From JALRBM01 sp964477195 (GTDB taxonomy: Bacteria > Patescibacteriota > Saccharimonadia > Saccharimonadales > Saccharimonadaceae), in assembly GCA_964477195.1 (NCBI GenBank), contig CAYZCX010000001.1:58923-122922 (forward strand): 64,000 nucleotides of DNA. The letters are read 5' to 3'. Under the pieces are notes generated by a model. The model searched no databases. It had not been told where the DNA came from and saw only the letters and a list, made by a program, of their open reading frames with translations. Every line of letters starts with the position of its first letter. Position 1 is the first letter of the stretch. Shown in pieces: positions 18,056-26,399 of the stretch. Position numbers and translations under genes: made by a program.

Positions 18056-18439
18056 ATGTCAAATTATGAATTGTCCTCGAGCCAAGAATTTCTTTGGAAC
18101 AATGATCTTATTAAACACCGTTCATCTCAACGAGCGAGAGCTCTCGCCTGCTTGGCGTGTCGTTGGGCAAAAAGTGAGGAGAATGATATCCCTCCACAAG
18201 CATACGGATATGAGATTATAAAGTGTAGCGGTATTAAGTCTGGGGCTTTATATCCAATTCTTAAACATCTTGAAACAGTTGGTGTCATAGAAAGTGAAGT
18301 TGAAGATATTGATGAAGTAGAGGCGGAACGCCCAAAGAGAAAATACCTCATACCTGTGCAGACGGAATTAGGGAGAGCATTTAGAGGGTCGATGGAGACT
18401 CCTACGCAGTGTTCACTTGAACAAACTCCGAATGCATAA
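18056..18439 (+). CDS. PadR-family transcriptional regulator
   Basis: The 127-residue protein has the PadR winged-helix pattern: YGYEIIKCSGIKSGALYPIL followed by HLETVGVIESE and a wing containing RPKRKYLIPV. PadR proteins usually repress nearby transporter or detoxification genes. The next gene is a small membrane protein with its own promoter, so the target is uncertain. The C-terminal dimerisation helix is short, as in minimal PadR proteins. Confidence 0.82.
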   Translation: MSNYELSSSQEFLWNNDLIKHRSSQRARALACLACRWAKSEENDIPPQAYGYEIIKCSGIKSGALYPILKHLETVGVIESEVEDIDEVEAERPKRKYLIPVQTELGRAFRGSMETPTQCSLEQTPNA

Positions 18440-18469
18440 GTGCTAACCTTCTTCTGGTATACTAAGATT

Positions 18470-18682
18470 ATGCAAAAAGTAGCAACACGAGTATTTATCT
18501 ACGCATCACTTCTATTCGGCATCTTAGGAATACTAGTCGTCCTTACAGGGTCGGGCCCGGACAAACCAGACTCCACCTTAAGTGAAGTACTCATGAAACT
18601 TCTTGTTATCGATGTGTTTATTATCCTGCCTTCTTTTGCCCTTAGTATTGCCGGTAAATATTTAAACGGTAAGTCTAAATAG
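18470..18682 (+). CDS. Small two-helix membrane protein
   Basis: The 70-residue protein starts MQKVATRVF and has two hydrophobic helices (about residues 7-27 and 45-63) joined by a polar loop. The frame opens earlier, at a GTG at 18440, but a TATACT box (18458-18463) sits between that codon and the ATG at 18470, six bases upstream of the ATG. The shorter, leaderless form is therefore preferred. No family recognised. Confidence 0.6.
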   Translation: MQKVATRVFIYASLLFGILGILVVLTGSGPDKPDSTLSEVLMKLLVIDVFIILPSFALSIAGKYLNGKSK

Positions 18683-18748
18683 AAATCTCCTTTCTCAATC
18701 GTAAACCCTGAACTAGGGCTATTTCACTGACTTTGATAAACTTATTTT

Positions 18749-19297
18749 ATGACTAAATATCTCTTCATGTCTCTCGGTCACCCGGGATCTGGAAAAACGT
18801 ATTTTACGACACGACTTGCGGAAAAGTTGGGTGCTACTCGCCTCAATGCCGATGCGCTTCGTATGCATATGTTTGGAAGCCATGATAAAGCCAGGGAATT
18901 TGATGTGGAGACAGGACTGCTTGGCCAAGTAATATTTGAGGCGCTCGACTACGCAACGGTTCAAGTGTTGAAATCGGGTACTTCTGTTATATACGATGTC
19001 CAACAAAATCAACGAGCAATTCGTGATAAAACATCAAGACTCGGGAGCGATAATGGCGCAATTCCTGTCATTCTTTGGGTGAAAACCCCAGTTGATGTAG
19101 CGCTTCAGCGAGGTCAAGACAGAGATCATACGCCCGATCAGCAAAAACATGACTACGAAACAATGAAAGCACAGATAGAAAAGCACATGAAAATGATTGA
19201 ACCTCCGACAGAAGACGAAAATCTTATCGTTATTGATGGTACGGTGCCTTTCGAGGAACAATATGAGTCTTTTCGGGACCAACTTTTGCGTTTGTAG
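18749..19297 (+). CDS. P-loop kinase (AAA_33/zeta-toxin-like nucleotide or small-molecule kinase)
   Basis: The 182-residue protein has a Walker A loop GHPGSGKTYF (about residues 10-19), an LNADALRMHMFG segment where related kinases bind substrate with Asp-Arg, and a DVQQN strand before a lid-like RGQDRDHTPD region. This is the pattern of predicted kinases related to polynucleotide kinase, gluconate kinase and zeta toxins. No antitoxin-like gene is adjacent, so a housekeeping or salvage role is more likely. TAAACT lies six bases before the ATG. Substrate unknown. Confidence 0.75.
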   Translation: MTKYLFMSLGHPGSGKTYFTTRLAEKLGATRLNADALRMHMFGSHDKAREFDVETGLLGQVIFEALDYATVQVLKSGTSVIYDVQQNQRAIRDKTSRLGSDNGAIPVILWVKTPVDVALQRGQDRDHTPDQQKHDYETMKAQIEKHMKMIEPPTEDENLIVIDGTVPFEEQYESFRDQLLRL

Positions 19298-19343
19298 ACC
19301 ACCGCGAGGCTGGCATGAGATAGCTTTCCGTAGAGCAATAACT

Positions 19344-19370
19344 TTGACATAGATATGGAATTATTATAAT
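19344..19370 (+). promoter_or_regulatory. Promoter of the 19494 orphan gene
   Basis: TTGACA at 19344-19349 and TATAAT at 19365-19370 (or TAATAT two bases later, giving 17-bp spacing). About 120 bases of leader separate it from the GTG start. This contrasts with the leaderless neighbours. Confidence 0.6.
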
Positions 19371-19493
19371 ATAAGACAAACTAGTGACGTGTTCACCAAG
19401 TTTATGTTGTTTTCTGCTAGCCCTCTATTGAATTGCGATTATCTAAAAATTGCATAGATCTCAATAGGGGATTCTACGACAAGGAGAAGGCGC

Positions 19494-19964
19494 GTGACCG
19501 AAAGTGGCGCAACTCGACCCGTCCTGACCGATGACGACAAATTGGCATTGATGTCACAGATCAAACGACTCACCGCGCTCTTCGATGAACATGTTCTCGG
19601 GGAGAATCGATCCAGCGTGGTTTACCGCGCATCCGGACCCAACCCGTACCACAGTCGGACTCTCAACGGCCTGCACCTGGAGTTTTACTACGGTACTCCT
19701 GACCGTCTGTGGACTCCTTGGGGCGAGTGGATCTTTGCCGATGTTTCGCCCTCTTCGATCGACCTCGATGGCTTCATGTCTCGACTGACGCTGCGTGTAC
19801 ACCAAGCCGAAGTAGATTCAGCCATCGGTGTCGTTGGTCCCATCTACGCCATTTTGGCGGTCGATGGTGTTGAGCTTCCCGAGCCCGTTCTTCCGGGTGA
19901 GCGGGAGCAGCGTCTTGACTACGAGGGCACCAAGGCAGAGTGGAGACGGTTCTACACCGAGTAA
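19494..19964 (+). CDS. Orphan GC-rich protein of unknown function
   Basis: The 156-residue soluble protein starts with GTG after an AAGGAG site. It has no signal peptide or membrane helix and no family I recognise. Visible features are an acidic N-terminal helix, an aromatic centre (LHLEFYYGTPDRLWTPWGEW) and a charged tail. Codon third positions are clearly richer in G and C than in neighbouring genes. It is monocistronic, with its own TTGACA/TATAAT promoter and a strong 12-bp terminator stem. It belongs to the set of short orphan genes scattered through the window. Confidence 0.7.
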   Translation: MTESGATRPVLTDDDKLALMSQIKRLTALFDEHVLGENRSSVVYRASGPNPYHSRTLNGLHLEFYYGTPDRLWTPWGEWIFADVSPSSIDLDGFMSRLTLRVHQAEVDSAIGVVGPIYAILAVDGVELPEPVLPGEREQRLDYEGTKAEWRRFYTE

Positions 19965-19974
19965 GCAGAGAACC

Positions 19975-20020
19975 GGGGAGGAGAAGTGGTATGAAGTACT
20001 GCTTCTCCTCCCCCGATTTT
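19975..20020 (+). terminator. Terminator of the 19494 gene
   Basis: A perfect 12-bp stem (GGGGAGGAGAAG at 19975-19986 with its complement at 20002-20013) is followed by CGATTTT. Confidence 0.8.
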
Positions 20021-20058
20021 CAATAGGTAAACCTCATCGTAATCTATATACTAAGTTT

Positions 20059-20613
20059 ATGACTGACCTTATTTTTATTACCGGAAATCAGAAAAAAGCA
20101 GATTATCTAGCGAAGTTTCTTGATTCGCCGGTGAAGCACGAAAAGATTGAATTGGATGAGTTGCAGTCATTGGATCTGCGAACGATTGTTGATCACAAAG
20201 TGCGTCAAGCGTACCAAAAAGTTCAGTCTCCTGTGCTTGTTGAGGATGTTGCACTTGAGTTTGTGGCCCTCGGTCGTTTCCCCGGCACATTTATAAAATT
20301 CTTGGTCGATGAGGTTCCTCTGGAAATAATATGTCGGATGCTCGATGGTATGCCGCGAGAAGCTGTCGCAAGATGTGTTTTTGGGTATTATGATGGTCGG
20401 GAAGTAACTTTTTTTGAAGGAAGTATGAAGGGTGAGATCGCGGCGCAACCTGCAGGTGAAGGCGGATTTGGGTGGGATAGAATATTTATCCCCGAAGGAT
20501 ATGATATGACGCGCGCAGAACTCAGCGCGGAAGACGACAAAAAGACTTATCTTCAAATCAAGCCATTTGCTGCTCTTAAATTATTCCTTGAAAAGATGCA
20601 ACCCGATGCTTAG
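20059..20613 (+). CDS. rdgB: Non-canonical purine NTP pyrophosphatase (RdgB/HAM1 family)
   Basis: The 184-residue protein starts MTDLIFITGNQKKADYL, the substrate-binding ITGNxxK motif of HAM1/RdgB, and has LVEDVALEF and GEGGFGWDRIFIP, both family signatures. It removes ITP, XTP and dITP from the nucleotide pool. The frame continues upstream into the terminator of the previous gene, but TATACT at 20047-20052 lies exactly six bases before the ATG at 20059, which fixes the start. The FPGTFIKFLVD segment matches the usual family helix. Confidence 0.88.
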   Translation: MTDLIFITGNQKKADYLAKFLDSPVKHEKIELDELQSLDLRTIVDHKVRQAYQKVQSPVLVEDVALEFVALGRFPGTFIKFLVDEVPLEIICRMLDGMPREAVARCVFGYYDGREVTFFEGSMKGEIAAQPAGEGGFGWDRIFIPEGYDMTRAELSAEDDKKTYLQIKPFAALKLFLEKMQPDA

Positions 20614-20652
20614 ACAATAGAGCGGCAACTTTTTCTTGGTATACTGAGCAAT

Positions 20653-21135
20653 ATGAAAAGCGCGCTATCTCCAGAGATGATCAGAACACACAAAGGGACA
20701 AGCTTTGTCGGGGTGACGACATGTTTTATCTGTCATGATGGAGCGGGAAATATTTTCATGGCCAAACGAAGCCCAAAAGCCAGAGATGAGCAAGGCACTT
20801 GGGATATTGGAGGCGGAGGACTCGATTGGGGATTAACTGCCGAAGATAATGTGCGAAAAGAAGTCGAGGAAGAATATTCGGCGAAGCCTAAAAAGATAGA
20901 TTTTCTAGGATTTAGAGATGTGTTTCGCATATTAGCAGATGGTACGCCAACCCATTGGGTGGCGCTCGATTTTGCGGTTCGCATTGATCCAAATGAGGCA
21001 AAAATCAATGAGCCAGACAAATTTGATGCTTCAGGATGGTTTACATTAGAGACACTTCCGACACCACTCCACTCGCAAAATCTCAATACTCTCAATACGT
21101 ACAAAACAAAACTTCTCTCTATTTGGCACCAGTAG
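20653..21135 (+). CDS. Nudix-family protein with degenerate Nudix box
   Basis: The 160-residue protein has the Nudix fold pattern: FICHDGAGNIFMAKRS, then GTWDIGGGGLDWG and the box helix VRKEVEEEYS. Several box positions differ from consensus: the first Glu is replaced by Leu, the Arg of REUxEE by Lys, and the closing Gly by Ser. The two metal-binding glutamates of EE remain, so activity is possible but not certain. Its TATACT box is seven bases before the ATG. Substrate unknown. Confidence 0.78.
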   Translation: MKSALSPEMIRTHKGTSFVGVTTCFICHDGAGNIFMAKRSPKARDEQGTWDIGGGGLDWGLTAEDNVRKEVEEEYSAKPKKIDFLGFRDVFRILADGTPTHWVALDFAVRIDPNEAKINEPDKFDASGWFTLETLPTPLHSQNLNTLNTYKTKLLSIWHQ

Positions 21136-21218
21136 ATGATCAATTTCAGGGTCGTGTTTTATTGCATTACAGCTTGTGCTAAGATAAAAACATATCAATC
21201 CTTTGGAGAATCTTTACT

Positions 21219-21524
21219 ATGATTGTCATCGTTTCATTTATTTTCGGGATCATTGACGTATTGCTGGGATTCCGCTTCCTCTTTTTGCTTTTTGGTGCAA
21301 ACCCTTTTGTGCCGTTTGTCGCTTGGATCTACAATACAAGTTATATCTTTGTTGCACCGTTTGCTGGGATTTTTGGTCAACCTGGAACCGAAATCGTACA
21401 GGCAGGACCAGCACATAGTGTCTTTGATCTGACAACACTGGTCGCATTGCTTATTTATGCAGTTATCGGTGGCGTCCTCATAGGTATCTTTAGCCGTCGT
21501 CCTTCACAGATTACTATCGGCTAG
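21219..21524 (+). CDS. YggT-family small membrane protein
   Basis: The 101-residue protein has two membrane helices (about residues 2-30 and 72-93) and the conserved FLFGANPFVPFVAWIYNTS and VAPFAGIF segments of the YggT family. These proteins are linked to osmotic tolerance and cell-division loci, but their mechanism is not known. A second member lies at 60796-61194. It is followed after 41 bases by the corA-like gene, which has its own promoter. Confidence 0.8.
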   Translation: MIVIVSFIFGIIDVLLGFRFLFLLFGANPFVPFVAWIYNTSYIFVAPFAGIFGQPGTEIVQAGPAHSVFDLTTLVALLIYAVIGGVLIGIFSRRPSQITIG

Positions 21525-21565
21525 CCGATTTCGCATCAATTTGCTCTCTGGTGTATCATGAGGGC

Positions 21566-22480
21566 ATGATTAGTTATTTGCGTTCAACAAATTATCGTCC
21601 AACCTTGAAGGAACGCTCCGACTTGCAGCCTGGCAGCTGGGTTCGCTGTGAAAAGCCTGATGAAAAAGAATTAGCCCTCATGCAAAAGTGGGGACTTGAT
21701 GTCGATATTCTTGCGGATACTCTTGACCCACACGAAGTGCCGCGTGTCGAGCTAGACTCTGGCTGGACATACTTTATCACCCGATTGCCGGCTAATGACG
21801 ATAATTTTAATGATTTCACGACTCCGATTCTCTTTGCGCTTGGGAGTGAATTTATGGTGACTGTCAGTCGCGACTCACTCGGCCGATTATGGCAACCATT
21901 TATCGACAAAAATAGTGCTCCGACGACGCAGCAAACCAAGCTCTTTTTGCTTATGATCGATACCATCGCCAAGCAATATCAGACAAGAGTTGCCTCGATC
22001 AATCGCCAGATGCGTGCGGCGACAAGTGATGTTACCACTCTTCATGCAAAGGATATTGCGGCAATTGTTGGCTACGAACGCAAACTTAACGATTATCTCG
22101 ATGCACTCATTCCGACTAACACATCGCTTGAAAATCTGCTTGGCGGTGGTCTTTTACGGCTGTATGAAAATGATAGAGATTTGGTCGAAGGGCTTTCCAT
22201 CGATGTCGAGCAGTTGATATCGCGCTGTAAAAGCCTTCTTCGTTCTATTACCAATGTACGGGACTCCTATCGCGCCGTCATGGACACGCGGTTGAACGAA
22301 ACGATTCGTCTGCTGACCGTTATTACATTGGCACTGACTATCCCGACCATGCTCGCAGGACTCTTTGGTATGAATGTTGCTGTCCCGGGTGGTGATAATC
22401 CCAATATGTTCTGGATCGTCGTGGCAATCAGTGGGCTTTCGGCGCTTGGACTCGGTTATTATTTCCTCAAAAAACGTTAG
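21566..22480 (+). CDS. CorA-type magnesium/divalent cation transporter
   Basis: The 304-residue protein has a cytosolic alpha/beta domain and long stalk helix, then two C-terminal membrane helices joined by the signature loop GMNVAVPGGDN. CorA pentamers carry Mg2+ (sometimes Co2+ or Ni2+) inward. The frame opens at a GTG 15 bases earlier, but TATCAT at 21554-21559 is six bases before the ATG at 21566, so the shorter form is chosen. A second CorA is encoded at 26397 and MgtE at 27410. Confidence 0.9.
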   Translation: MISYLRSTNYRPTLKERSDLQPGSWVRCEKPDEKELALMQKWGLDVDILADTLDPHEVPRVELDSGWTYFITRLPANDDNFNDFTTPILFALGSEFMVTVSRDSLGRLWQPFIDKNSAPTTQQTKLFLLMIDTIAKQYQTRVASINRQMRAATSDVTTLHAKDIAAIVGYERKLNDYLDALIPTNTSLENLLGGGLLRLYENDRDLVEGLSIDVEQLISRCKSLLRSITNVRDSYRAVMDTRLNETIRLLTVITLALTIPTMLAGLFGMNVAVPGGDNPNMFWIVVAISGLSALGLGYYFLKKR

Positions 22481-22536
22481 GTGTCCGTAAAAGACGAGAT
22501 TGCCCCCTTGTTGGGTGGGGAGTATGCTGAGTAGGT

Positions 22537-23349
22537 ATGGATAAGATACGGCCTGCTAAGCATCACTATATTATTCTTGGAGTTATCGCGGCGATTTTGA
22601 TTGCGGGTGCGGTGATGTGGGAATTATCTCGTACTGCTGGGGATGGGACGAAGTCGCCCGAAAAGCCTGCGCACAAACTGACAATCGTTCCTAAGCAGAT
22701 TACCCACAAGCCCTCGGCGCCTCCCGTCTATACGCCGGACTTCACGCTGCCACCGATTGTTAACGGCATGGCACCTGTTATCACCAATCTTCCTACAAAA
22801 CAGAAGGTGGTTTTTCTTGGGATTGATGACGGCGCATTCAAAGATCCATCCGTGGTGGATCTTATGGCAAAAAATAACATAAAGGCCAGCCTGTTTTTGT
22901 CGAAAGCTTTCATTGCGAATAACCCCGATTTTTTCAAGCAAATTACCGCTCAGGGTTCGATCGTAGAGGATCATACGCTTGGTCACGATACGAGGATGGT
23001 CACAACTCAAGGGTATCAGCAGCAAAAGAATGAAATCTGTGGCATGGCGGATTACATCGAACAGCATTATGGGAAGCGTCCTACATTTTTTCGCCCACCG
23101 GGAGGTGCATACTCAAATACGATGAGAAAGGCTGCCGTTGATTGTGGCATGCGAGCAGTTGTTACATGGATAGCCAAAGCAAATGGTGGAGCGATGCAAT
23201 ATCAGATTGGTAACAAGCTGCGGCCGGGTGATGTTGTCCTGATGCATTTTCGGCCGGAATTCGCCCAAGATATGAAGGCATTTGTCGATGCAGCGAATGC
23301 TGCTGGCCTGCACACGGAACTCCTAGAAACAGCACAGACGGCTAAGTAA
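22537..23349 (+). CDS. Membrane-anchored polysaccharide deacetylase (NodB-type)
   Basis: The 270-residue protein has one N-terminal membrane helix (about residues 10-28), a Pro-rich linker, then a NodB domain. Motif 1 is GIDDG instead of the usual TFDDG, but both metal-related aspartates remain. Motif 2 is HTLGH (two zinc-binding histidines), motif 3 is FRPPGG, and VLMHF supplies the late His. It probably removes acetyl groups from peptidoglycan or another glycan outside the membrane. TATGCT lies eight bases before the ATG. Its 3' end overlaps the convergent amidinohydrolase gene by 8 bases. Confidence 0.85.
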   Translation: MDKIRPAKHHYIILGVIAAILIAGAVMWELSRTAGDGTKSPEKPAHKLTIVPKQITHKPSAPPVYTPDFTLPPIVNGMAPVITNLPTKQKVVFLGIDDGAFKDPSVVDLMAKNNIKASLFLSKAFIANNPDFFKQITAQGSIVEDHTLGHDTRMVTTQGYQQQKNEICGMADYIEQHYGKRPTFFRPPGGAYSNTMRKAAVDCGMRAVVTWIAKANGGAMQYQIGNKLRPGDVVLMHFRPEFAQDMKAFVDAANAAGLHTELLETAQTAK

Positions 23350-24277
23350 TTTTCTTTTTCGGTAGGAATATTTCGGCCATCATGCACCTAATGCTTCCGC
23401 CACCGATTGTTTCAATTGTGGGGATTGCGAGGGGAATGAGCTCTGCCGTTTGTGACAAAAGTGAACGTTGTTCGGCGGTGAAATTATCGTATGCAGTCTG
23501 CGAAAGCGCAATAAAATGCTTGCCGGCGGTATTTTTTACTTCCAAAATATTCCCACAAAATGCACCCATCTGCGCTTCAGTTATCGGTATGACAACATGT
23601 CCAGTCTCTTCGAGCGTTTTAATCACCAGCTCGCGCTCGTTTGGATCTTTTATGACATCAAGACACACTGCTGCAGTTTGAGATTGAACGCCCATCAGAA
23701 CATTCGTGTGATAAATAGGAATACCTGCGTTATCAACCGCATGAAAAATAACTGATTTGTAGCCAAGAGATGTTGCATGTGTGGCAAAAAGCTCTTCATC
23801 GCACCTGATCGAAAGACATCCGTATACGATTTTATGTATATGATCAAAAATCATAACGCCGGTACTTTCAAGATATTTTCCTTCGTTCTCTGAAGCAGAC
23901 AGATCAATAATATGTGAGACTTCCCATTGTTCCCGCAAAAGATCAATTACCGCACTCGTTCGCTCTATCCGGCGACTTTCAGTGGCCATCGGATAAAGAT
24001 ATATTGTTCCATCCGACCACGTGCTCAGCCAGTTATTTGGAAAAACGGCGTCGGGTTTTTCTGGGGTAGGGGCGTCTTCAAAAACAATCACGCGTACCCC
24101 ATAATTTTGAAGTGTTTCAACGGCTTCCTGAAACTCAGTATTAGCTCGCTCAAGCACCTCTCTATGAGGAATCGTTGGTTTATGTTGAAAGGCATTCGAC
24201 TGAGCGGTTTCTTTGTCAAATCCAAAACTTGTGGGGCGTACCATCAATAGCGACTGGGCAGCCTGAAAATCTGTCAT
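23342..24277 (-). CDS. CtlX/DDAH-like guanidino-group hydrolase
   Basis: The 311-residue protein belongs to the amidinotransferase/arginine deiminase superfamily and most resembles CtlX. It has PDAVFPNNWLSTW near residue 75, ESTGVMIFDH, IPIYHTNVLMG (catalytic His) and ETIGGGSIRCMMAEIF with the nucleophilic Cys near the C-terminus. Enzymes of this family hydrolyse arginine-, citrulline- or methylarginine-type substrates through a thiouronium intermediate. An AAGGAG site precedes the ATG. No other arginine deiminase pathway gene lies nearby, so the substrate is an inference from family only. Confidence 0.82.
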   Translation of the reverse strand: MTDFQAAQSLLMVRPTSFGFDKETAQSNAFQHKPTIPHREVLERANTEFQEAVETLQNYGVRVIVFEDAPTPEKPDAVFPNNWLSTWSDGTIYLYPMATESRRIERTSAVIDLLREQWEVSHIIDLSASENEGKYLESTGVMIFDHIHKIVYGCLSIRCDEELFATHATSLGYKSVIFHAVDNAGIPIYHTNVLMGVQSQTAAVCLDVIKDPNERELVIKTLEETGHVVIPITEAQMGAFCGNILEVKNTAGKHFIALSQTAYDNFTAEQRSLLSQTAELIPLAIPTIETIGGGSIRCMMAEIFLPKKKIT

Positions 24278-24348
24278 ACGGTCTCCTTACTATTCGCTAT
24301 AGACTAATATACTCTTCATTTATCTATAAAAAAGAGGGAAATTAATTT

Positions 24349-24383
24349 CATACTTGACATACTTTTCATACTTGGTATACAAT
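24349..24383 (+). promoter_or_regulatory. Promoter with three 9-bp-spaced CATACTT repeats (abrB-MFS operon)
   Basis: CATACTT occurs at 24349, 24358 and 24367, a perfect 9-base period. It spans the TTGACA -35 (24354-24359) and the spacer in front of the TACAAT -10 (24378-24383). Its place suggests a repressor site, perhaps for the AbrB-like protein encoded next. Confidence 0.6.
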
Positions 24384-24406
24384 AGGGTAAAAGGAAACGT
24401 TTAACT

Positions 24407-24661
24407 ATGGGCAAAATCCCAATGCACAACAAAAAACTTTACGGTACGGCGACTGTTGGTACAAAAGGCCAGATCGTCATCCCTGCAGATGCTCGCAAAG
24501 AATTGGGTATCGAAGAAGGTGATCGTTTGTATGTCGTTGGTTCTCCGGACGGCGGATTTCTCGGGCTCCTCAGAGAAGAGACGCTCCAAGAAATGGTGCA
24601 ACATATGACTGCTCAGGTTGAAAGTTTCCGTGCAATGGAAAACAATAAAGATAAGGAGTAG
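24407..24661 (+). CDS. AbrB/SpoVT-type swapped-hairpin DNA-binding protein
   Basis: The 84-residue protein has the AbrB fold signature TVGTKGQIVIPADARKELGI (residues 12-31) followed by GDRLYVV and a helical tail. It lacks any toxin-gene partner, so it is a transcription factor rather than an obvious antitoxin. It is the first gene of an operon with a DHA2-type exporter 8 bases downstream, and the promoter holds three direct repeats, so autoregulation plus control of the exporter is likely. The leader AAAAGGAAACG supplies the ribosome site. Confidence 0.87.
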   Translation: MGKIPMHNKKLYGTATVGTKGQIVIPADARKELGIEEGDRLYVVGSPDGGFLGLLREETLQEMVQHMTAQVESFRAMENNKDKE

Positions 24662-24669
24662 ATAGCACT

Positions 24670-26364
24670 ATGCATCACCATCTTAGCTTGCGTAACAAGC
24701 TCATCATTATGGTGTCGGTCATGGCCAGTTTTTTCTTGGTGGCACTTGATCAAACCATTATTTCAACAGCACTCGGTAAGATTGTCGAAGAGTTCAACTC
24801 GTTCTCTTCACTCGCGTGGGTTGTCACGGCGTATCTTATTACCACGACAATTACGACACCAATCGCTGGTAAGTTTTCCGATATGTTTGGTCGGCGAAAC
24901 ATGCTTATCACGGGAGTTCTTATCTTTACAGTAGGATCACTTCTGAGTGGAACAAGCGCCAGTATCGAACAGCTCATCTTCTATCGAGCACTCCAGGGTA
25001 TCGGTGGTGGTATTCTGACGGCAAATGCCTTTACCATTATCGGTGATCTTTTTGCGGCACGCGAGAGGGGAAAATGGCAGGGAATGATTGGTGCGGTCTT
25101 TGGCGTCGCCTCTATTGTCGGACCACTTCTTGGAGGATTCCTTACCGAACCCCACGCGTTTCTCGGGCTAACCACTGACTGGCGTTGGACGTTCTTTATC
25201 AATGTTCCGGTGGGCATTGCGGCTCTCGCGATCATTGCAATATTTTGTCCGCCCCTCAAGCATGAGAATAAACCGAAAGTCGACTATGCCGGTGCCGGTC
25301 TTCTGGCACTCGCCCTCGCAACACTTGTCCTAGCTGTCGATAATACAGATAAGATCTTTGCTAACTTCCTTAGCTCGACGGGTATGAATCTTCTGACACT
25401 TCGGACAATTATGTTTGCTGTTGTCACCCTTTCGATTGCAGGATTTATCATGGTAGAGCGACGCGTGAAGGAGCCGATTCTTCAGCTCGATTTCTTCAAG
25501 AACAAGAATTTCTTGCTCATCATGGCCATCGCAACCTTTGTTGGTGCAGCCATGCTTGGTTCGATTCTTTATCTCACCCAATTTAACCAACAGGTCTTTG
25601 GCGCATCGCCAACACAATCTGGCTTGATGCTTCTTCCTATGATTGCTGGCCTTATGGCAGTCAGTATTGGTTCGGGTCAAATCGTGTCAAAAACAGGAAA
25701 GTATAAAAGAATCATGGTGGCTGGATTTGCTGTCGGTACAGTAGCGATTGGCGCACTCCTCACGCTCAACCCATCGAGCACCTTCCTACAAGAAGCGATC
25801 ATCATGGTCTTTATCGGTGCCGGACTTGGTGCCGCCATGCCACTGCTCAATGTCGCTATTCAAAATGAATTTGATCAAAAGCACCTCGGTGTTGTGACGG
25901 GCGCAAACCAACTATTTCGTGGACTTGGTTCAACGATCGGCGTGGCAATATTTGGCAGCATGCTGACTCTTGGGATTACTAATGTGCTTGGTGATATGTC
26001 GAACGATCCGTATGTTCAGACACTCAAACAGTCGCCAGCAGCCAGCCAGATGCTCAGCAATGTCAACGACGCCGATACACTGCTAAACCTCAATACACCC
26101 GATGGTAAGTCAAAGGTAACTGATGGCCTCGCAACAAGCCTTGCGAGTTCACCACTTCCGGAGCCGGCAAAAGATAAGATTAAACAAGATCTTGCTGATA
26201 AACAAGCGGCGTACAATGACAAAATCATTGATGCCTTCTCGACAAGCCTCCATCAGATCTTTACGATCACCTCCTCTATTATGCTCGTGGCAGGAATCCT
26301 CACACTATTCCTAAAAGAACGGCCCCTCAAAGCCGCCACTGCCTCACAAACACCAGGCGAATAA
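24670..26364 (+). CDS. MFS multidrug exporter, DHA2 family (14 TM)
   Basis: The 564-residue protein has about 14 hydrophobic helices. The DHA2 motifs are present: LDQTIISTALGKI near the start (motif D1), GKFSDMFGRRNML (motif A) and the GPLLGGF segment (motif C, antiporter). A soluble insert of about 90 residues (DPYVQTLKQSPAAS to NDKIIDAF) lies between the last two helices. It should export drugs or toxic organics against protons. It shares an operon with the AbrB-like regulator and ends at a strong terminator. Confidence 0.9.
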   Translation: MHHHLSLRNKLIIMVSVMASFFLVALDQTIISTALGKIVEEFNSFSSLAWVVTAYLITTTITTPIAGKFSDMFGRRNMLITGVLIFTVGSLLSGTSASIEQLIFYRALQGIGGGILTANAFTIIGDLFAARERGKWQGMIGAVFGVASIVGPLLGGFLTEPHAFLGLTTDWRWTFFINVPVGIAALAIIAIFCPPLKHENKPKVDYAGAGLLALALATLVLAVDNTDKIFANFLSSTGMNLLTLRTIMFAVVTLSIAGFIMVERRVKEPILQLDFFKNKNFLLIMAIATFVGAAMLGSILYLTQFNQQVFGASPTQSGLMLLPMIAGLMAVSIGSGQIVSKTGKYKRIMVAGFAVGTVAIGALLTLNPSSTFLQEAIIMVFIGAGLGAAMPLLNVAIQNEFDQKHLGVVTGANQLFRGLGSTIGVAIFGSMLTLGITNVLGDMSNDPYVQTLKQSPAASQMLSNVNDADTLLNLNTPDGKSKVTDGLATSLASSPLPEPAKDKIKQDLADKQAAYNDKIIDAFSTSLHQIFTITSSIMLVAGILTLFLKERPLKAATASQTPGE

Positions 26365-26399
26365 AAAATAGCCCCCGGCGATTGGGGGCTATTTTTTTA
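26364..26399. terminator. Bidirectional terminator between the MFS exporter and corA
   Basis: The stem AAAAATAGCCCCC pairs with GGGGGCTATTTTT, with A and T runs on either side. It can serve both convergent genes, and the stop codon of the minus-strand corA lies in its last bases. Confidence 0.85.

Noticed and set aside
18749..19297. P-loop kinase as a zeta-type toxin
   Set aside because: No small antitoxin gene lies next to it, and it has its own leaderless promoter like the housekeeping genes.
24407..24661. AbrB-like protein as the antitoxin of a toxin-antitoxin pair
   Set aside because: The next gene encodes a 14-helix MFS exporter, not a toxin; a regulator role fits better.
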